From: Bradyrhizobium ottawaense
Lineage (GTDB): Bacteria > Pseudomonadota > Alphaproteobacteria > Rhizobiales > Xanthobacteraceae
Reading direction: 5' to 3'
Assembly (NCBI RefSeq): GCF_002278135.3
Contig: NZ_CP029425.2
Span: 2,952,001 to 3,016,000 of the forward strand
Length of the DNA: 64,000 nt
Part shown: in pieces, positions 1 through 7,581 of the stretch
Layout: every line of letters begins with the position of its first letter
How positions within the stretch are numbered: position 1 is the stretch's first letter
The notes under the pieces: model-generated
What the model was told of the DNA's origin: nothing
The model's database searches: none
The model's input: the letters and a program-made list of their open reading frames with translations, nothing else
Translations under genes and position numbers: made by a program

Positions 1-221
1 CCGGCGCCGAACTCGAAGCAGGTCGAATCCTGCAGTGGCCGCAAACTGTACTGCTCGTGAACGGCCAGTAGCCGCTGCGCCAGGGTGTAGATGGATCTGA
101 CCTGCTTTTCGGGGCGCGGCAGCCGGCGTGTGACGTAGCGCTGCAGGGCGTAGTGCAGGCCTTCGCCCCAGGGGATATTCGACAGCACCGAGAACGCCCG
201 CGCCTTTGTTTGCCAGCGCAC
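1..221 (-). CDS. Class I methyltransferase, N-terminal fragment (runs off the window)
   Basis: Reverse-strand translation from a GTG at 221 gives 73 residues without a stop, including WQTKARAFSVLSNIPWGEGL and, at the window edge, CFEFGA. The FEFGAG-like end is where motif I (SAM binding) of a Rossmann-fold methyltransferase would begin, so this is probably the N-terminal helical part plus the first strand. The start is chosen because AGGGA lies 9 bases upstream and no ATG exists in the open frame, which is closed by a stop near 330. Substrate unknown. The other genes of the sugar region suggest a sugar or lipid methylation role, but that is inference. Confidence 0.6.
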   Translation of the reverse strand, partial: MRWQTKARAFSVLSNIPWGEGLHYALQRYVTRRLPRPEKQVRSIYTLAQRLLAVHEQYSLRPLQDSTCFEFGA

Positions 222-708
222 GTCAGCGTTTCCCTGGCGGAATGGACGCCGTGATTGGAGTGATGCTGAGGAGCAGTCGCTGAAGCACGGTGTGGATCCA
301 GGAAAGGCCGATGTTCCGGCCTGTTTTCAGGCGGGTACCAGGTCACGTAGCCGGATTCGGTCATACGGGAGGCGCAGCGGCAATGCAAGGATTCCAGGGC
401 TGGCAGGATCGCGGGGACCTGTACCGGAAGCGGAGCGTCATCTTGTCTGGCTGCCACGCCTTGTCCGCTGCCACGCGGCCGCAAAGACTGGCTGATCTCG
501 AGCGTGACGACGGTGCTCGCGTCGTCTCTTTGGAGCCGCTCGATGCGACGCCGTTCCCGGTTGATTCTCCTGTCGGCTCAGCGTAAACAGGCCCTGAAAT
601 CGCGTCGACGTTTTAGCATGCGGGCAAGAACATCGCGTATGATTTGTCCAAAGCCGCCGGCCGGTTCGGTCTGTGCCGATCCCTTGCCCTCCCGCCGAGT
701 TTTGTCGA
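222..708. other. Non-coding gap, nothing recognised
   Basis: About 490 bases between the divergent methyltransferase fragment and the first plus-strand gene. Short open frames here (for example 290-586) have no convincing start signal, are compositionally biased, and resemble no family I know. No palindrome or terminator stands out. It presumably holds promoters for both flanking units. Confidence 0.4.
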
Positions 709-1449
709 ATGCCCGGTGAATTGCTGATTGGCGAGGCCGTCGCAAGGGGCTATCCGCCCGCCGTGCTCTATCTGCGCAATGACGAGACCGTCACGACGGA
801 AGTCTGCGCATTCAACTACTTCTCGGTCTTCATGAAGGATCATCCGGAGGTGGATGCTCACGTCTGGCTCTTCGACGGAGCGGGCAGGCCGGCTGGATAT
901 TTCCACAGGGAACTTGGCGTCAACGGACAATTGCAATTGCAGACTTCGGAGCTGTGTCCGCGCGTTTCGGGAACGGTCGCGATGGCGCTGGTCCCGAAGC
1001 ACGAGACCAAGCTTCGTCCCGGACGCAAGGTAACGACCGGCTATTACGCACAATATTTCTCGCAGCACGGTGCGATAACGTTGTCGCACGAGCGCGAACC
1101 GGTCGCGGCAGCGCCGTTCCCGACCTCCGCCTGGATGCAATCCTATCTCACGCGCTTCCTGAAGGAGTCCGGCGTGGTGCTCGTGAACTCCTGCATGGCG
1201 TCCGAAGGCGTCTCGGTCGGGACGGCACGGCTCATGGCCTTGGACGGCACGGCATTGGGTCAGCGCGAGATACCGGAGATCGCGCCGATGGGCGCCATCC
1301 GCATCAGCACGCTGGACCTTTTCCCCGAGGCTGAACGGCTGATCGGTGCGGCCGAAGGTTTCGCCCTGGAATTCAAGGGCACCAACATCGCAAGTCCGTT
1401 CAGCTATTATGAATTTGCCAACGGCAAGTTCAGCCTGCATCATTTTTAG
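709..1449 (+). CDS. Unrecognised protein, paralogue of the next gene
   Basis: The 246-residue product is soluble, with no signal peptide or membrane segment. It appears to contain repeated beta-rich units. One has the pattern VVLVNS...ARLMALDG...EIAPMGA.RIS..DLF, and a weaker copy near the N-terminus has VLYLRND...VWLFDGAGR. The same pattern (VMLINH...LIREDG...EIPPLGA.EVSVVDMF) occurs in the neighbouring gene at 1460, so the two are paralogues. ATG 709 is used; an in-frame GTG at 673 would add 12 residues, and neither has a good Shine-Dalgarno sequence. The stop is 10 bases before the next start, implying co-transcription. I do not recognise the family; the location next to a sugar operon hints at a surface-glycan role. 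Confidence 0.65.
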   Translation: MPGELLIGEAVARGYPPAVLYLRNDETVTTEVCAFNYFSVFMKDHPEVDAHVWLFDGAGRPAGYFHRELGVNGQLQLQTSELCPRVSGTVAMALVPKHETKLRPGRKVTTGYYAQYFSQHGAITLSHEREPVAAAPFPTSAWMQSYLTRFLKESGVVLVNSCMASEGVSVGTARLMALDGTALGQREIPEIAPMGAIRISTLDLFPEAERLIGAAEGFALEFKGTNIASPFSYYEFANGKFSLHHF

Positions 1450-1459
1450 GGGCGCGCCC

Positions 1460-2383
1460 GTGACACGTTTCTCGTCCAGCCCCTGGAAGCCCTACGAGCC
1501 CAGATTCATGTTCCCGACTTTCGCGGGTGTCGAGTCGCGCATGGGTTTTTCGATCCCTGCCTGGTATCGTCCGGTCGACATCAAGTATCTCCGCAGTCTC
1601 GTCGCCGGCAGCCTGCGCAAGAATTTTCGCGAAACGGTCAAGGATCTCGTTCCCGAGCTCGCCAGCCTGGTCGCCTCGGGCTTCAGCAAAAAGCTCAGGT
1701 TCAAGCTGCACATCCTGTCGCGCGACGGCGACTACCGGGCGACCTACGAGTTTCCGGAAGACTACGCGCCGGGCGCCTCCGTCGAGATCGAGCTGTCGCG
1801 CCTTTTCGCCTCGCTCAAGCTCCCGCAGCACGATTATCTGGTCATCGCCGTGATGTCGCGCGGGCGGATGGACGGCTTCCGTTCCTCGCCTGCCAGCTAT
1901 TCGATGACCTATGTCGATCAGGACAACGTCGCGATCTACCGCACCGGCGCGTTTGCCCGGCCCTTGAACGAAGGCAGGCTCAAGGCGCATGTCGGGTTCA
2001 CCGGGATCAATCCGAAGATCATTGCGACCAGCGACATCGTCAGCAGCGTGATGCTGATCAATCACTCCTCCGACCCAGAGTATGCTCATGCGGCGCGGCC
2101 GACGTCGAAGCTGATCCGCGAGGACGGCGAGCAGATCGAGGGCGATTTCGGCGAGATCCCGCCGCTCGGTGCGCGAGAGGTGTCGGTCGTCGACATGTTC
2201 GGCAGTCGCGTGTTCGACTTTCTCAAGCCGTTCGGCGGCCGCGGGACCACAGTTACCACTTGCACCGGAATGACGCTCGCGAGCCTGCACTTGCAGCGCA
2301 CGAACGACAATCGGCGGACGTTGCTGGGCATCGAGCACTCGCGGCCCGCGCACATGAACCTCGCCGGCATTCTCCAGCATTGA
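1460..2383 (+). CDS. Unrecognised protein, second member of a paralogous pair
   Basis: A product of 307 residues read from GTG 1460, preceded by AGGGG 7 bases upstream. Upstream in-frame codons overlap the previous gene and are unlikely to be used. No signal peptide or membrane span is visible. The C-terminal half carries the EIPPLGA..VSVVDMF block shared with the previous gene, followed by a conserved-looking tail with GIEHSRPAHMN. The composition suggests an all-beta fold. The gene lies between its paralogue (10-base gap) and a membrane protein gene (13-base gap), so the three very likely form one operon. Function unknown; partnership with the membrane protein in polysaccharide assembly or recognition is a guess. 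Confidence 0.65.
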   Translation: MTRFSSSPWKPYEPRFMFPTFAGVESRMGFSIPAWYRPVDIKYLRSLVAGSLRKNFRETVKDLVPELASLVASGFSKKLRFKLHILSRDGDYRATYEFPEDYAPGASVEIELSRLFASLKLPQHDYLVIAVMSRGRMDGFRSSPASYSMTYVDQDNVAIYRTGAFARPLNEGRLKAHVGFTGINPKIIATSDIVSSVMLINHSSDPEYAHAARPTSKLIREDGEQIEGDFGEIPPLGAREVSVVDMFGSRVFDFLKPFGGRGTTVTTCTGMTLASLHLQRTNDNRRTLLGIEHSRPAHMNLAGILQH

Positions 2384-2396
2384 TCAAGGAAATCGA

Positions 2397-3605
2397 TTGT
2401 CGGAGCACGGGGCAATGCTGTCATGGTCCGGCGGTCTTGGCCGCTTGCTGAAGTTTGACGATCACATGAAGACTCCATCCCTCGGCCTGGTGCTGGGGTT
2501 CTGGGTCATCTCGAACGTTCTGGTCATCACCTGGTATTGGGTGAATGTATCCGACCGTTATCTCCCGGGCCTGCTGCGGTACGCCGGAATAGCCTTCTAC
2601 GTGGCCGTCGCGCTCGTTCCGCTGCTGCTCCTGTTCAAGGTGAGACGGAGCTTCTTCAATCCGGTCGCACTGGGACTGCTCGTCAGTTGCTGCCTTGCGT
2701 TGTCCATCACTGCGCACGAAGCCAACCTGCTGCGTGAGCAACTGCAGTTCAGCCTCGATCACGAGCGCGAGTTTGCCCATATGGACGCCGTCGAAGGCGT
2801 CATGCGGCCGTTGCTCGCCAAGATTACCGAGGCCTACGTCCAGATATTCGGCGACGATCGCACCCACGGCGGCTCGACGTTCCACACCCACATCATCGCC
2901 AACTATTTGTTCGATTCTCTGTCGTTTCTCGCCGTCTTTGCGCTGGCGACGCTGCTTCTTTCGCCGACTGCGACGTGGCTCTGTCTGCTGACTTTTGCGT
3001 TCTACACCCAGATCGCGATCTACCCGGGACGCATGGGTCCCGTCTTCATTGCTGGCGGCTTGTTCTGGCAGCTCTTTCTGCTGACGTCGCGGCGATATCC
3101 CGCCGTGATCATTTCCGGACTGATCATCAGTTTCGGGCGGACCGATGTCGTGTTCGCTTCGGCGTTCTCGCTGCTGGCCCTCGCGGCTTTCGAGCGGCGA
3201 TGGCCGACACTGAAGGAGTGGGTCGTGTTCGCTTTGCTGGTCGGCATCTCGCTGGCCGTGCCAAAGACGCTGATCTGGATGCATCCAGGAACGGATTACA
3301 GGTCATTCCTGGTCACCAATGGCGACTTCAGCAAGCTCGTCGGCAATCTTCTAGCCATGAAGCTCGTGGTGGCGATCGCCAGTCCCGTGCTCGTGATCGC
3401 GATCGTGAGGACATTTGCCTTGACCCGGACGATCGCCGTAGTCGGTTCGGCTTGCTTGATCCATGTGGGGCTCGTCTTTTTCATAGCGGATTTCTCCGAG
3501 ACCCGGCTCATCATACCTGGGCTCGCGGGGCTCGTCTTCGTGGCTAGTGAAGGGCTTGGGAAATTGCTGGAAGGCAAGAGCGAGGCGCAAGCCGGTAGCG
3601 GCTGA
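2397..3605 (+). CDS. Polytopic inner-membrane protein of unknown function
   Basis: The 402-residue product has about ten hydrophobic segments, starting with LGLVLGFWVISNVLVITWYW and ending with a cluster in the last 110 residues. A long hydrophilic stretch around residues 105-165 (HEANLLREQL..., HGGSTFHTHI) would lie outside the bilayer. TTG 2397 is preferred because AAGGA sits 6 bases upstream; ATG 2415 and ATG 2466 are alternatives with poorer signals. The layout resembles polytopic glycosyltransferase or polymerase-type membrane proteins, but I see no decisive motif. It ends the three-gene plus-strand unit and converges on the SDR gene at 3677. Confidence 0.65.
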   Translation: MSEHGAMLSWSGGLGRLLKFDDHMKTPSLGLVLGFWVISNVLVITWYWVNVSDRYLPGLLRYAGIAFYVAVALVPLLLLFKVRRSFFNPVALGLLVSCCLALSITAHEANLLREQLQFSLDHEREFAHMDAVEGVMRPLLAKITEAYVQIFGDDRTHGGSTFHTHIIANYLFDSLSFLAVFALATLLLSPTATWLCLLTFAFYTQIAIYPGRMGPVFIAGGLFWQLFLLTSRRYPAVIISGLIISFGRTDVVFASAFSLLALAAFERRWPTLKEWVVFALLVGISLAVPKTLIWMHPGTDYRSFLVTNGDFSKLVGNLLAMKLVVAIASPVLVIAIVRTFALTRTIAVVGSACLIHVGLVFFIADFSETRLIIPGLAGLVFVASEGLGKLLEGKSEAQAGSG

Positions 3606-3676
3606 GGCCGGTGCTGCCCTGGATCATCGCTGAAGGGGCGGCGAGTGCGGTCTCGCCATCCTCATGCTCCGCGTGG

Positions 3677-4516
3677 CTACCAGACGCTCCGCCCGCCATC
3701 CATGACGAGATTCTGCCCGGTCATGTAGCTCGAGGCGTCCGAGCAGAGGAACTGCACTGCCGCGCGATATTCGTCGACATCGGCCATCCGCCCCATCGGG
3801 ATCAAGCGCGTCAGTCGTTCGACGAAGGCCGGGTCCTGGTTGTTGAAGACGCCCCCCGGCGAGATCGCGTTGACGCGCACGCCGTGATCGGCCCAGTAGG
3901 TTGCCAGATATTTCGTCAGCCCGATCAAGCCGTGCTTGATCACCGAATAGGTCACGGGCTTCACCGGCTGTTCTTCTTCGCGCGTCACCTGCGGCTGGCG
4001 GTAGAGCCGCTGGTCCGGCGCGATCACGCCGAGATCGGAGGCGATGTTGAGGACCACGCCACGGCCCCGTTTGGCCATCTCGCCGCCGAACACCTGCGCG
4101 CACAGCATCGCGCCGGTCAGGCCGACGGCAATTTCGGTTTGCCATTGCGGCACCGGAAACGCCTCGAAGCGCGAGGAGTGCATGACGCCCGGGCTCGACG
4201 TCACCTTCGGATCGATCGCGGCGTTGTTGACGAGGATGTCGACGGTGAGGCCGCGGTCTGCCAGCTGCTCGTTGGCGGCGCGAACCGAGTCGAGCGAGGT
4301 GACGTTGATCTCGAGCGCGATCAGATCTGAGGACGGCGCGGTCTGCTTGAGTGCGGCGACAGCGGCTTCGGCTTGAGGAAGCCCGACGTCGGTGACGACG
4401 ACGCGTGCACCTGCCTCTGTAAGGGCGGCGACATGCTGCCGCCCGAGCAGGCCGCCTGCGCCGGTCACGAGCGCGGTGCGGCCGGTCAGGTCATAGCGCG
4501 AAGACGGGCTTGCCAT
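3677..4516 (-). CDS. SDR-family oxidoreductase (last gene of the sugar operon)
   Basis: A 279-residue short-chain dehydrogenase. The nucleotide-binding glycine motif is TGAGGLLG near residues 18-25, the NNA motif is DILVNNAAID, and the catalytic pair is YSVIK (Tyr-x-x-x-Lys) about 40 residues after NIAS. A D in VVVTDV after strand 2 suggests NAD preference. An unusually long insert before the active site (APDQRLYRQPQVTREEEQ) may shape the substrate pocket. The architecture is like PtmA-type dehydrogenases found with nonulosonate genes, which fits its operon with NeuA and NeuB homologues. AGGAG lies 7 bases before ATG 4516. Substrate unproven. Confidence 0.85.
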   Translation of the reverse strand: MASPSSRYDLTGRTALVTGAGGLLGRQHVAALTEAGARVVVTDVGLPQAEAAVAALKQTAPSSDLIALEINVTSLDSVRAANEQLADRGLTVDILVNNAAIDPKVTSSPGVMHSSRFEAFPVPQWQTEIAVGLTGAMLCAQVFGGEMAKRGRGVVLNIASDLGVIAPDQRLYRQPQVTREEEQPVKPVTYSVIKHGLIGLTKYLATYWADHGVRVNAISPGGVFNNQDPAFVERLTRLIPMGRMADVDEYRAAVQFLCSDASSYMTGQNLVMDGGRSVW

Positions 4517-4534
4517 TCGAAGGCTCCTGTTCAG

Positions 4535-5293
4535 CTACCGCAACTGGCCGCCGTCGGCGACCATGATGCTGCCGGTGATGAATGCCGCGCGGGGCGAGAC
4601 GAGAAAAGCGACGAGGTCGGCTATCTCCTCCGGCTTGCCCAGGCGGCGCAGCGCCACGTCGCGCACGAGCATTTCCTCGACCGCGGCACTGTTTTCCGCA
4701 AGCTTGCGCGCCCAGGTGCCGTCCGCCGACAGGATGTTGCCCGGCGCAACCGCATTGATGCGAATGCCTTCGAGCGCCAGAGGCCGCGCCAGACCGCGCA
4801 CGGTCGCATTCAGCGCGGCTTTCGCCGCATGGTAAGTGACGGGCGCGCCAAGCGCCGCCATGCCTGCGATCGAGGAGATGCAGGCGATGGCGCGGTCGCC
4901 GCTGCCGCGCGCCATCAGCGGCCGGGCGGCCTCGATCATGTTGGTCGCGGCGAACAGATTGAGGTCCATCACCCGCGACCATTCCGCTGCGGTTTCCTTG
5001 CCGGGCGGCACGGAGGCGCCGCTGCCGACATTGCTGACGAGGATATCGAGCCGGCCCCATTGCTTCTCCACGTCCTCGACCAGTGCTTTCGCAGCGGCGG
5101 GGTCAGTGACGTCGGCGACGTGGACGGACGAGATGCCCCCAACGCTCGTGCGCGCGGTGTTCAGCGCCTCGGCACCACGTGCCGCGAGCGCGACTTTTGC
5201 GCCTTCAGCGGCGAGCGTCGTCGCGATCGCAAGCCCGATCCCGCGGCTGGCGCCGGTGACGAGCGCGACACGATCGGTCAGATCGAGCTTCAT
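4535..5293 (-). CDS. SDR-family oxidoreductase
   Basis: A classical 252-residue short-chain dehydrogenase. It has the TGASRGIG cofactor motif near residues 14-21, VSNVG in place of the usual NNAG, the catalytic Ser in CISSIAG and YHAAK as the Tyr/Lys pair, and the family's terminal ITGSIMVADGG block. The A-A-R after strand 2 (VALAARG) suggests NADP rather than NAD. Its ATG overlaps the stop of the isomerase gene upstream by 4 bases, so the two are translationally coupled. It presumably oxidises or reduces a sugar intermediate made by the operon's isomerase and kinase; the exact step cannot be read from sequence. Confidence 0.85.
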   Translation of the reverse strand: MKLDLTDRVALVTGASRGIGLAIATTLAAEGAKVALAARGAEALNTARTSVGGISSVHVADVTDPAAAKALVEDVEKQWGRLDILVSNVGSGASVPPGKETAAEWSRVMDLNLFAATNMIEAARPLMARGSGDRAIACISSIAGMAALGAPVTYHAAKAALNATVRGLARPLALEGIRINAVAPGNILSADGTWARKLAENSAAVEEMLVRDVALRRLGKPEEIADLVAFLVSPRAAFITGSIMVADGGQLR

Positions 5294-6138
5294 CGCACCG
5301 CGTCCTCGATCCAGCCGACCGTCATGTCGCGATATTTCGCCAGTGCGCCCGCATGGTCGCCGTCGGCCGCGCGTGCGGTTTGCAGGATGTACTGGCCCTT
5401 GTAGCCGGAGCGCTCGATCAGCCGGATCGTCTTGGCAAGGTCGGCGTTGCCGGTGCCGAGCGGCACGGTGGTGCCGCCGCGAATGCGGTCCTTGACGTGC
5501 ACGTTGAGAATGCGCGGCGCGTAGGCGGCGATCTCCTCGTCGCTGTCATAGCCGAGCGAAGCGCTGTTGCCGCTGTCGTAGTTGATGCCGAAAATTTCGG
5601 CCGGGAACGGTTCCATGAACCGGGCAAGCTCGCCCGGCGGAAGATCGGATTCGAAGACGATCTTGACGTTTCTTCTTTTCAACTGCTCGGAGCGTGCGAG
5701 CAGCACACGCATCAACGTATCGCGCTCGCTCTCGCGCTCGATCTTGCCGTTGTCGACCAGCGGGATCACGACGAATTCGATGCCGATGCGGCTGCAGGCG
5801 GCGATCAGGAGATCGAGGTCGGCGACGAGTACGTCGCGCACGACGGCATCGACCTTCCAGAACGGTGCCTGCATGAAGCAGTCGCCGGTCAGGCTCGGGA
5901 TGCGCACGCCGTTCTCGCGCGACAGCGCCAGAATCTCCTGCTGTCCCGGCTCGGTCGTCAGCGGGTTCTCGCGCAGCCGTTCCTGGTCGATGGTCCATTC
6001 CATCCGCGGCAGGCCGAGCTCCTTCGCGCGGGGAAACTCGTTTCGCCACTCGTCCCAGGGGAACGCCTGGATCTTGCCGTCGACCAGGGCCGACAGCCGT
6101 CCTTGCATGAAGCCGATGCGTTGCAGCGTTGCGGTCAC
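5290..6138 (-). CDS. Xylose isomerase-like TIM-barrel sugar isomerase/epimerase
   Basis: A 282-residue AP-endonuclease-2/xylose-isomerase-like protein. Recognisable barrel motifs are IVFESDLPP (metal-binding Glu), FGINYDSGNS (Asp), LNVHVKDR (His) and a last strand reading YILQTAR. In the family the last position is normally Glu, completing a four-ligand divalent metal site; here it is Gln. Related enzymes interconvert ketose and aldose sugars or epimerise keto-sugars. GTG 6138 gives a 4-base GTGA overlap with the preceding SDR gene and is therefore chosen. Together with three SDRs it suggests remodelling of a hexose before condensation. Confidence 0.8.
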   Translation of the reverse strand: MTATLQRIGFMQGRLSALVDGKIQAFPWDEWRNEFPRAKELGLPRMEWTIDQERLRENPLTTEPGQQEILALSRENGVRIPSLTGDCFMQAPFWKVDAVVRDVLVADLDLLIAACSRIGIEFVVIPLVDNGKIERESERDTLMRVLLARSEQLKRRNVKIVFESDLPPGELARFMEPFPAEIFGINYDSGNSASLGYDSDEEIAAYAPRILNVHVKDRIRGGTTVPLGTGNADLAKTIRLIERSGYKGQYILQTARAADGDHAGALAKYRDMTVGWIEDAVR

Positions 6139-6899
6139 GATTTGCTATCCGAACTGATGGCGAGGCCCTTGGCGATCCAGCCGCCGTCGACGAAGATCTC
6201 CTGGCCGGTCACATAGGCGGAGGCTTCCGACGCCAGGAAGACGGCGGCTCCCACCATGTCGGCGGGCTGTCCCCAGCGGCCGAGCATGGTGTGACGGCGT
6301 CTCTCTTCGTGCATGACTGGGTCGGCAAAGCTCTTCGCAGTCATCTCGGTCGCGACATAGCCCGGCGCAAGCGCGTTGACGCGGATGCCGTCGGGCGCGT
6401 AGTCGGCGGCGAGGGCGCGCGTCAGCCCGGCAAGACCCGCCTTCGCCGCCACGTAGCCTGGATTGCCGGGAAAACCGCGGATCGAATTGATGCTGGTGAC
6501 GTTGACGATCGCGGCCGAGCCCGCCTCTTTCAAAAGGGGATAGGCGGCGAGGATGGTGGCGTAGACGCCGGTGAGGTCAGTCGCGACCGTGGCGCGGAAG
6601 CGCGCGAGCTCGCTTTCGGCGCTTTGCGGGGGCAGGCTGATGCCGGCGGCGTTGACCAATGCGTCGATGCGGCCGCCTTGCGCCGCGATCGTGCGGAACG
6701 CGCTTTCGATCGCCTTGTCGTCGGAGAGATCGCAGGCAAGCGCGGCCACACCTTGCGGCGCGGTCCCGGAACGGCTGAGGCCGAACACCGTAGCGCCGCC
6801 ATCCTGCAGGCCGGTCGCGATGGCCGCGCCAATGCCGCGCGAGGCGCCGGTCACCACCGCGATCTTGTCCTTGAGCGAGAAGGCCCTGAGATCAGGCAT
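6135..6899 (-). CDS. SDR-family oxidoreductase
   Basis: A 254-residue short-chain dehydrogenase with TGASRGIGAAIA near residues 18-29, ALVNAAGIS for the NNAG region, the catalytic Ser in NVTSINS, YVAAK as the catalytic Tyr/Lys, and a terminal VTGQEIFVDGGW. The S-R pair in FGLSRSG at the end of strand 2 favours NADP. ATG 6899 lies 8 bases inside the end of the cytidylyltransferase gene; an in-frame GTG at 6926 is less likely. It is one of three dissimilar SDRs in the operon, implying several redox or epimerisation steps on the sugar. Confidence 0.85.
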   Translation of the reverse strand: MPDLRAFSLKDKIAVVTGASRGIGAAIATGLQDGGATVFGLSRSGTAPQGVAALACDLSDDKAIESAFRTIAAQGGRIDALVNAAGISLPPQSAESELARFRATVATDLTGVYATILAAYPLLKEAGSAAIVNVTSINSIRGFPGNPGYVAAKAGLAGLTRALAADYAPDGIRVNALAPGYVATEMTAKSFADPVMHEERRRHTMLGRWGQPADMVGAAVFLASEASAYVTGQEIFVDGGWIAKGLAISSDSKS

Positions 6900-7581
6900 A
6901 GCCGTAACTGCGCATGATGGCGGCACAAAGCTTGACGTCCTCGGGACGGTCGATCTGGAACATCTTGTGACGTTCCATCACGTGAAAGCCGATCTTGCCG
7001 CCGAGACGGTTATTCTGCTCGCGCAGGAGGGATGGGATCAGGACGTAGAACGAACCGTTCTCCAGATAGCGCTTCTCGATCTGCTGCCGCATGCGGCGGT
7101 TGCGATAATCGTAGTTGATCGGCTCCGGTCCGTTCGCGCCGATATGCCAGTTGAAATAATCCTCGACCTCGCAAACCGAGAGCAGGCTGTCGAGATGATC
7201 GCGATCGAAGGTCGCAAGCGCGTTCTCGATGTCGCCCGGTTCGCGGATCGGCGATGTCGCCTGGAGCGCGACGATCCGTTCGAACCGTCCCATCCGCGCA
7301 TCGGTCGCATCGAGCGCATGCAGCCAGGCAGATTCGGAGGAGGCGAGGTCGCCGGAAATGTCGTCGGGGCGCCGCACGCCGACCGCGCCGGCGGCTTCAG
7401 CCGCGGCGAGGATCTGGTCGCTGTCCGAAGACACGGCTACCACATCGACGCCGCGTGCGGCGCGTGCCTGTTCGACCGTCCAGGCGATCAGCGGCTTGCC
7501 GCAGAGATCGAGCAGGTTCTTGTGCGGGATGCCCTTCGAGCCGCCGCGCGCGGCGATCACGGCCAGCGTCTTGCGTGCCAT
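6892..7581 (-). CDS. neuA: CMP-nonulosonate (NeuA-type) cytidylyltransferase
   Basis: A 229-residue enzyme of the acylneuraminate cytidylyltransferase family, which transfers CMP from CTP to an ulosonic acid. The nucleotide-binding signature IAARGGSKGIPHKNL begins at residue 9. Further family blocks are VAVSSDSD, ALQATSPIR and ENGSFYV. Length is typical of short NeuA/LegF proteins that lack the C-terminal phosphatase. ATG 7581 overlaps the NeuB stop by 4 bases (ATGA), strong evidence for coupled expression and pathway membership. Whether the substrate is sialic, legionaminic or another ulosonic acid cannot be decided from these motifs. Confidence 0.88.
   Translation of the reverse strand: MARKTLAVIAARGGSKGIPHKNLLDLCGKPLIAWTVEQARAARGVDVVAVSSDSDQILAAAEAAGAVGVRRPDDISGDLASSESAWLHALDATDARMGRFERIVALQATSPIREPGDIENALATFDRDHLDSLLSVCEVEDYFNWHIGANGPEPINYDYRNRRMRQQIEKRYLENGSFYVLIPSLLREQNNRLGGKIGFHVMERHKMFQIDRPEDVKLCAAIMRSYGYA

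Noticed and set aside
290..586. Two overlapping short frames near the left end
   Set aside because: No ribosome-binding site, mutually overlapping frames and no recognisable product.
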